Source of the DNA: Stenotrophomonas_A sp035629025
GTDB taxonomy: Bacteria; Pseudomonadota; Gammaproteobacteria; Xanthomonadales; Xanthomonadaceae
Direction: 5' to 3'
DNA length: 54,633 bases
Assembly: GCA_035629025.1 (NCBI GenBank)
Contig: DASPIU010000046.1
Coordinates: 1 to 54,633 of the forward strand
How positions within the stretch are numbered: position 1 is the first letter of the stretch; every line of letters begins with the position of its first letter. A model generated the notes under the pieces. It was given only the letters and a program-made list of their open reading frames with translations, was not told the DNA's origin and did no database searches. Position numbers and translations under genes: made by a program. Shown piece after piece: positions 50,006-54,633 of the stretch.

Positions 50006-50920
50006 TCACTCGCCCGGCTTGGCGCCTTCCACCGGCGCATGCGTGGCCGCGCGCCGCGCCAGCACCGCTTCACGGTGGGCGATATAGACGTTGGCCGCCA
50101 CGATCACCAGCGCGCCGCCCACGGTATAGCGGTCCAGCGATTCGCCAAACAGCCACACGCCCAGGCCGGCCACCAACGGCAGCTGCATGAAGCTGATCGG
50201 CTGCAACGCCGAGACTTCGCCCAGCTTCAGCGCACGCGTCCAGAACAGCTGGCCGCCGGTGCCGAACAGGCCGGTCAGCGCCAGCCAGATCCACACCGAG
50301 CCATGCGGCCAGGTCCATTGCGGCAGCGCGGTGAGCAGCGACAGCGGCACCCAGAACACGTAGGTATAGAACACCACGGTATCGGGCGGGTCGGTGCGCG
50401 ACAGCTGCTTGATCTGGATCGCCACCACCGCGCTGATCATCGCCGCGGCCAGCGCCACCAGCAGGCCCGGAGTGAACGCCGCCGAGCCCGGGCGCAGCAC
50501 CAGCAGCACGCCGGCAAAGCCCGCGGCCACGGCCAGCCAGCGGCGCATGCGCACCTTTTCGCCCAGCCACAGCACCGCCAGCACGGTGACGAACAGCGGC
50601 GTGGAGTACGACAGCGAGATCGCCTGCGCCAATGGCAGGTGGCCGATCGCCCAGAAGCCGCACAGCATCGACGCCAGGCCGATCACCGTGCGCACCAGAT
50701 ACAGGCGCACGTGCCGCGTGCGCGGCAGCGGGCCGCCGCGCAGCAGCAGCAACGGCAGCAGCGCCAGCAGGCCGAAGAAGTTGCGGAAGAAGGCGATCTG
50801 GCTGGTCGGCACACTGGCCGAGGCATAGCGGATGGCAATGGCCATCATGCCGAAGCAGAACGTGCTGACCAGCATCAGGCCCGCCGCGCGCAGCGGGGTG
50901 TTTGTCGCCGCCAGGTTCAC
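50006..50920 (-). CDS. EamA/DMT-family transporter
   Basis: The product is 304 residues from a GTG that overlaps the murB stop as GTGA. The long frame upstream over murB is a shadow. It has ten hydrophobic helices in two EamA repeats (LMLVSTFCFGMMAIAIRYAS, and later FWAIGHLPLAQAISLSYSTP and GTGGQLFWTRALKLGEVSAL). Members export amino acids, metabolites or drugs. The substrate is unknown. Coupling to murB is structural rather than evidence of a cell-wall role. Confidence 0.87.
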   Translation of the reverse strand: MNLAATNTPLRAAGLMLVSTFCFGMMAIAIRYASASVPTSQIAFFRNFFGLLALLPLLLLRGGPLPRTRHVRLYLVRTVIGLASMLCGFWAIGHLPLAQAISLSYSTPLFVTVLAVLWLGEKVRMRRWLAVAAGFAGVLLVLRPGSAAFTPGLLVALAAAMISAVVAIQIKQLSRTDPPDTVVFYTYVFWVPLSLLTALPQWTWPHGSVWIWLALTGLFGTGGQLFWTRALKLGEVSALQPISFMQLPLVAGLGVWLFGESLDRYTVGGALVIVAANVYIAHREAVLARRAATHAPVEGAKPGE

Positions 50921-51957
50921 CACTGCGCGCCGATCAGCAGCGGCTCGGGTTCGATGACCACGCCGAAGCGTTCGCGGACCGACTCGGCAATGCGCCGCGC
51001 CAGCGCCAGCAACTGCGCACCGCTGGCATTGCCGTGGTTGACCAGCACCAGTGCATGGTGCGGCGAGACCCCGGCATCGCCCTCGCGCACGCCCTTCCAG
51101 CCGCATTGCTCGATCAGCCACGCCGCCGACACCTTGCCCAGACCTTCGCGCTCGCCGGCAAACACCGGCAGCCCCGGCCACTGGTGGCGCAGCGTTTCCA
51201 GCTGTTCCAGCGGCAGCTGCGGGTTCTTGAAGAAGCTGCCGGCATTGCCGAGCACATCGGGGTCGGGGAGTTTGCGGCGGCGAATCGTGATCACCGCATT
51301 GGCGACATCCGGCGCCTCCGGCGTGGTCACGCCCGCGGCGGCCAGTTCCTCGCGGATGCCGGCGTAGTCCAGGCGCAGTTCGTGCAGCAGCGGCAAGCGC
51401 AGCTCCACCGCCACGATCAGCCAGCGTCCCGGTTCGCGCTTGAACACGCTGTCGCGGTAGCCGAAGGCGCATTGTTCCGGGGTCAGCCGGACCAGCGCAT
51501 TTGCTTCGCGGTCCCAGGCTTCCACCACGTGCACGAATTCGCCCACCTGGGCGCCATAGGCGCCGATGTTCTGGATCGGCGCCGCGCCGACGGTGCCGGG
51601 AATCAGCGCCAGGTTCTCCAGCCCCGACAGTCCCTGCGCCAGCGACCACATGACCAGGCCATGCCACGGCGTGCCTGCACCGGCGCGGACGATGGCGTGG
51701 TCGGCATGGTGAGCCAGGATCTCGATGCCACGGTTGGCGAAACTGAGCACGCCGCCTTCCGGGTCGCCGGCCAGCAGCACGTTGCTGCCGCTGCCCAGCA
51801 CCAGCAGCGGCCGGCCCGCGATGGCGGGCAGAGCCAGCGCCTCGGGCAGCGCGGCCGCATCGTTGATGCACAGCAGCCACGGCGCGGTGGCGTCAACGTG
51901 GAAGGTGTTCAGTGCGCGCAGCGGGGCGTTTTCGCTCAGCGTCCAGGCGGTGCTCAT
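50917..51957 (-). CDS. murB: UDP-N-acetylenolpyruvoylglucosamine reductase
   Basis: MurB reduces the enolpyruvyl group in muramic acid synthesis. The product is 346 residues from MSTAWTLSENAPLRALNTFH, the typical type I N-terminus. It has LVLGSGSNVLLAGD (FAD), IPGTVGAAPIQNIGAYGAQVG, AFGYRDSVFK with the catalytic-loop tyrosine, LGNAGSFFKNP with the catalytic serine, and a C-terminal EPEPLLIGAQW. The start overlaps the pyrD stop as ATGA. Confidence 0.95.
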   Translation of the reverse strand: MSTAWTLSENAPLRALNTFHVDATAPWLLCINDAAALPEALALPAIAGRPLLVLGSGSNVLLAGDPEGGVLSFANRGIEILAHHADHAIVRAGAGTPWHGLVMWSLAQGLSGLENLALIPGTVGAAPIQNIGAYGAQVGEFVHVVEAWDREANALVRLTPEQCAFGYRDSVFKREPGRWLIVAVELRLPLLHELRLDYAGIREELAAAGVTTPEAPDVANAVITIRRRKLPDPDVLGNAGSFFKNPQLPLEQLETLRHQWPGLPVFAGEREGLGKVSAAWLIEQCGWKGVREGDAGVSPHHALVLVNHGNASGAQLLALARRIAESVRERFGVVIEPEPLLIGAQW

Positions 51958-53009
51958 AGGGCGGCGACGGCGCCTCGGCTCGGGGCTTCGCGGCGGCGGC
52001 GGATCGCCTCGACGCATTCGCCGATCAGCGCCGGCCCCTGGTACACCAGGCCGCTGTACACCTGTACCAGGCTGGCGCCGGCGGCCATCTTCGCCACCGC
52101 GTCGGCGCCACTGGAAATGCCGCCCACGCCGATCAACGGAATGGCTTCTGGCAGGCGCGCGCGCAGGCGCCGCAGCACCAGCGTCGATTGGCCCAGCAGC
52201 GGCGCGCCGGACAGACCGCCGGCTTCGCTGGCATGGCGGTCGTGCTCGACCCCGGCGCGGGACAGCGTCGTGTTGGTGGCGATGACGCCATCCACCGACA
52301 GATCCGAGAGCACGCGCGCGGCGGCGTCGATGTCGCGGTCGCTCAGGTCCGGTGCGACCTTCACCAGCATCGGCACGCGCCGCCCGTGCTGCGCGGCGAG
52401 CTGTTCCTGCGCCTCGCGCAGTTCGCCGACCAGTTGGCGCAGCGCCTGCTCTTCCTGCAGTTCACGCAGGCCGGCGGTATTGGGCGAGGAAATGTTGACG
52501 GTGATGTAGTCGGCCAGTGGATACACCCGCTCCAGGCAATAGCGGTAATCCTGCGCGGCGGACTCGTTCGGGGTGTCCTTGTTCTTGCCGATGTTGATCC
52601 CGAGCAGACCCTGGCGGCGGCGCGCGCGTTCGACATTGCGCACCAGCGCATCGACGCCGAGGTTGTTGAAGCCCATGCGATTGATGATGGCCTCGTGGTT
52701 CGGCAGGCGGAACAGGCGCGGGCGCGGATTGCCGGCCTGCGGGCGCGGGGTCACCGTGCCGATCTCGACGAAGCCGAAACCCAGCGCCATCAGCGCTTCG
52801 ACGTGTTCGCCGTTCTTGTCCAGGCCAGCGGCCAGGCCGACCGGGTTGGGGAACTGCAAGCCGAAGGCCGGGGTGGGCAGTGGCTGCGGCGGGCGCGCGA
52901 GCAACGGTATGGTGCCGCTGCGGTGGGCGGCGTCGATGGCGCGCAGGCCGAGGCCGTGCGCACGTTCGGCGTCAAGCAGGAACAGGAGGGGTCGGGCGTA
53001 GGAATACAT
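51954..53009 (-). CDS. pyrD: Dihydroorotate dehydrogenase (quinone), class 2
   Basis: PyrD oxidises dihydroorotate using membrane quinone. The product is 351 residues. It has an N-terminal membrane-association helix (MYSYARPLLFLLDAERAHGL), NPVGLAAGLDKNGE, FVEIGTVTPRPQAGNPRPR, NRMGFNNLG, the catalytic serine in TVNISSPNTAGLR, and VGGISSGADA. It starts immediately after the methyltransferase stop (TGAATG). Confidence 0.95.
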   Translation of the reverse strand: MYSYARPLLFLLDAERAHGLGLRAIDAAHRSGTIPLLARPPQPLPTPAFGLQFPNPVGLAAGLDKNGEHVEALMALGFGFVEIGTVTPRPQAGNPRPRLFRLPNHEAIINRMGFNNLGVDALVRNVERARRRQGLLGINIGKNKDTPNESAAQDYRYCLERVYPLADYITVNISSPNTAGLRELQEEQALRQLVGELREAQEQLAAQHGRRVPMLVKVAPDLSDRDIDAAARVLSDLSVDGVIATNTTLSRAGVEHDRHASEAGGLSGAPLLGQSTLVLRRLRARLPEAIPLIGVGGISSGADAVAKMAAGASLVQVYSGLVYQGPALIGECVEAIRRRREAPSRGAVAAL

Positions 53010-53774
53010 TCAGTTCAAGCTGCCGGCAAATGCTCGGGTCTGGTAGCTAAATTCCACATGGCCGTCGGTGACGTGCGCGTCGAACAGGGCGCGCAGCGCA
53101 TCGAGCATGGGGCCATGGCGGGGGTGGCCTTCGGCAGGCGCGTAGGAAGAAGACAGCAGGCGGCCGCGCAGGGCGTCGAAGTCCATGCGCTGGACGTTGG
53201 GGAAACTGGCGGCATCGACAAAGCCGGGGCCGAACCAGTCGCGCATGGTGGCATCGTCCTGGTAGCGCTCGGCGACGGCCTGGTAGTCGGTGCCGAATTC
53301 CTGCAGCAGGGCTTCGTAGCCGGCGAGGAAGGGCGTGGCCTGCAGCAGTCGCGAATTCCAGTACACCACGGCCAGACCACCGGGGCGCAGGACGCGCGCC
53401 CATTCGCGGCGCACGGCCTGGGTATCGAACCAGTGGAAGGCCTGGGCGGCGCTGATCAGGTCGACGCTGGCGTCGGCCAAGCCGGTGGCCTCGGCGCTGC
53501 CGTCCACGGCGCGGAAGCGGGCATCAGCGCCAAGCCATTGTTCGGCGGCGGTGCGCATGGCTGCATTGGGTTCGACGGCGGTGACCGGATGGCCGGCGTG
53601 CAGGAACAGTTGCGAGGAGATGCCGGTGCCGGCACCGATATCGGCGACGTGGGCGGAGCGGGGCACGCCGAGGCGGCCATGGATCCATTCGAGCAGTTGC
53701 GGCGGGTAGCCGGGGCGGTAGCGGACATAGTCCGCGACGCGGTTGCTGAAACGGTCCCGGGAGGAGAGGTCCAT
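53010..53774 (-). CDS. Class I SAM-dependent methyltransferase
   Basis: The product is 254 residues from MDLSSRDRFSNRVADYVRYR. The SAM-binding motif is HVADIGAGTGISSQLF, followed by VTAVEPNAAM and the post-II segment FHWFDTQAVRREWARVLRPG. It is related to small-molecule (Bin3/ubiquinone-type) methyltransferases. The acceptor is unknown. It is the first obvious gene before pyrD in the same unit; the DUF4190 gene lies just ahead of it. Confidence 0.88.
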   Translation of the reverse strand: MDLSSRDRFSNRVADYVRYRPGYPPQLLEWIHGRLGVPRSAHVADIGAGTGISSQLFLHAGHPVTAVEPNAAMRTAAEQWLGADARFRAVDGSAEATGLADASVDLISAAQAFHWFDTQAVRREWARVLRPGGLAVVYWNSRLLQATPFLAGYEALLQEFGTDYQAVAERYQDDATMRDWFGPGFVDAASFPNVQRMDFDALRGRLLSSSYAPAEGHPRHGPMLDALRALFDAHVTDGHVEFSYQTRAFAGSLN

Positions 53775-53778
53775 GGGC

Positions 53779-54060
53779 TCAGCCGTGGGCCATGCCCAAC
53801 CATGCCAGGCCACCGAAGAAGAGCAGGAAGGCCAGGACGCCGAGAATCCACAGGGCGACATTGACCCAGCCGAGGATCAGGCCCGCAATGGCGAGGCCGT
53901 CGCCGTCGAGGCGTTCGGGCTGGCGGCGGATTTCGCTGCGGGCCATGTGGCCGGTGATGATGGCGGCGATGCTGCCGATGAAGGGGGCGATGATCCAGCC
54001 GAGGATGCCGGTGACCAGGCTGATGATGGCCAGGGTGCTGGTTTGGCGGACGCTGCTCAT
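53779..54060 (-). CDS. DUF4190-type small membrane protein
   Basis: The product is 93 residues with two or three hydrophobic helices (TSTLAIISLVTGILGWIIAP, and later GLAIAGLILGWVNVALWILG). The pattern GHMARSEIRR between them is typical of DUF4190 proteins. The role is unknown. It lies four bases upstream of the methyltransferase and is likely co-transcribed. Confidence 0.82.
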   Translation of the reverse strand: MSSVRQTSTLAIISLVTGILGWIIAPFIGSIAAIITGHMARSEIRRQPERLDGDGLAIAGLILGWVNVALWILGVLAFLLFFGGLAWLGMAHG

Positions 54061-54199
54061 CGGGCGGCTCCCTTGCGGTGGTGAGCGTGGATGTGGGTGA
54101 GCCAGGCGCGATGCCGGTGGTGTGCTGGCGGCCTGTGCCGGGATTATCCCTTAGACGGGTGGGAAAAGGGTGTGGTTGGTGGTGACTTGATGGGTGGCG

Positions 54200-54298
54200 A
54201 TGGGTTTATCGCGAAGAGCTGGCTGCTGTGGGTTGGTCGCGGAGAGCTTGGTGCCTGTGGGTTGGTCGCGGAGGGGCGGCTGCTGCCGGTTGGTCGCG
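54200..54298. repeat. Degenerate tandem repeat, period about 29 bp
   Basis: GGTTGGTCGCGG recurs at 54231 (partly), 54260 and 54288, with an earlier degenerate copy near 54201 (GGGTTTATCGCG). The units are joined by GAGCTTGG/GGGGCGGCT-type linkers. It leads directly into the two-layer hairpin element at 54301. No gene is visible in the 439 bp between the DUF4190 gene and the dehydrogenase end. Confidence 0.55.
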
Positions 54299-54300
54299 CG

Positions 54301-54410
54301 GCGGGCGGCGGTGGGCCTTGCCGGGACACGTCGTTAACCCATCCCTGGGGACTCCTAGGCAACATCCATGTTGCCTAGGGTCCCGGCAAGGCCCACCGCC
54401 ACCCGCCCGA
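54301..54410. repeat. Two-layer hairpin element, copy 2
   Basis: The inner hairpin CCTAGGCAACA/TGTTGCCTAGG (54354-54379) is identical to that of copy 1 at 17339-17364. The left unpaired stretch ACACGTCGTTAACCCATCCC is nearly identical. The outer arms (around 54307-54327 and 54380-54400) pair over 21 contiguous bases but have a different sequence from copy 1. A REP sequence follows at 54433, as REP sequences also flank copy 1. Confidence 0.8.
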
Positions 54411-54432
54411 CAATTCATCGCGGGCGGCCGGC

Positions 54433-54469
54433 TTGTAGGAGCGGCTTGTAGGAGCGGCTTCAGCCGCGA
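54433..54469 (+). repeat. REP-like sequence with duplicated head
   Basis: TTGTAGGAGCGGC occurs twice in a row before the CGGCTTCAGCCGCG palindrome, so the head of the REP has been duplicated by 13 bases. Confidence 0.65.
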
Positions 54470-54499
54470 ACCCAAAGATCTGTGGTTCGCGGCCAAACC

Positions 54500-54633
54500 T
54501 CAAAGATCAAACTTGATCCCCTGCGCCAGCGGCAGCGAGTCCGAATAGTTGATCGTGTTGGTCTGCCGGCGCATGTACACCTTCCACGCATCCGAGCCGG
54601 ATTCGCGGCCGCCGCCGGTGTCCTTCTCGCCGC
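54500..54633 (-). CDS. Aldehyde dehydrogenase, C-terminal end (cut by window edge)
   Basis: The minus strand ends in GEKDTGGGRESGSDAW, then KVYMRRQTNTINYSDSLPLA and QGIKFDL before TGA at 54502-54500. This C-terminus (GGEK-TGGGRESGSDAWK-YMRR-TNTINYS) is characteristic of the ALDH7-type aldehyde dehydrogenases, including piperideine-6-carboxylate/alpha-aminoadipic semialdehyde dehydrogenase (AmaB) of lysine degradation. The catalytic region is outside the window, so the substrate is inferred. Confidence 0.82.
   Translation of the reverse strand, partial: GEKDTGGGRESGSDAWKVYMRRQTNTINYSDSLPLAQGIKFDL

Overview
The window is GC-rich (roughly two thirds GC), densely packed chromosomal DNA from a gammaproteobacterium that most resembles the Xanthomonadaceae (Xanthomonas, Pseudoxanthomonas, Stenotrophomonas relatives). 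The reasons are a long TonB-dependent receptor typical of that group, REP-like repeats built on GTAGGAGCGGCTTCAGCCGC, protein sequences that read like xanthomonad versions of PanB, IspG, DapA and PcnB, and many translationally coupled genes overlapping as ATGA or GTGA. No CRISPR array or complete mobile element is visible. The left edge cuts through the start of a tyrosine integrase gene, so an integrated element probably lies just outside.

Layout. 1-450: integrase 5' end and a probable attachment site ending at a terminator. 459-11448: housekeeping and stress genes, namely a pirin/LysR divergent pair (yhaK/yhaJ-like), a DedA-rhodanese fusion, tRNA-Arg(ACG), thiD with a hydrolase, a DUF1275 membrane protein, phoH with a coupled lipoprotein gene, bcp, gcvR, dapA with a short BamC-like lipoprotein, and fdxA. 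11522-17089: a five-gene operon for the De Ley-Doudoroff route of D-galactose oxidation (sugar dehydrogenase, dgoA, dgoD, lactonase, dgoK) with a divergent GbpR-like LysR regulator. 17905-31990: a xyloglucan utilization locus of TonB-dependent receptor, GH74 endo-xyloglucanase, CE20-type acetylesterase, GH35 beta-galactosidase, GH31 alpha-xylosidase with PA14 insert, and GH95 alpha-L-fucosidase. 32000-32500: a string of hairpins and tRNA-Glu(CTC). 32582-38085: pcnB, folK, panBCD, pgi. 38523-42827: a GH3 beta-glucosidase lipoprotein and a sodium/sugar symporter, which probably complete the saccharide pathway. 42898-54060: a RegB/RegA-like two-component system, ispG, a PAP2 phosphatase, a GlxA-like AraC regulator with a hydrolase, an aspartate/glutamate racemase-family protein, and a compact murB-pyrD-methyltransferase cluster with a drug/metabolite transporter. 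The right edge cuts the 3' end of an aldehyde dehydrogenase gene on the minus strand.

How the saccharide genes may work together (inference from families and order). GH74 cuts the xyloglucan backbone outside the cell, and the receptor imports oligosaccharides into the periplasm. CE20 then removes acetyl groups, GH95 removes fucose, GH35 removes galactose, GH31 removes xylose, and GH3 splits the remaining cello-oligosaccharide. The symporter takes up free sugar. Galactose could then be oxidised by the neighbouring dgo operon to pyruvate and glyceraldehyde 3-phosphate. The layout therefore joins polymer depolymerisation to catabolism of one of the released side-chain sugars. Genes for xylose and fucose catabolism are not in the window.

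The most unusual non-coding signals are: a two-layer hairpin element present twice (17291 and 54301), whose core is conserved while its outer arms differ but still pair; a run of tight-loop hairpins ending in a 26-bp perfect inverted repeat that includes the 3' end of tRNA-Glu; and a pcnB gene with no ATG, GTG or TTG at the position homology requires, suggesting an AUC start.
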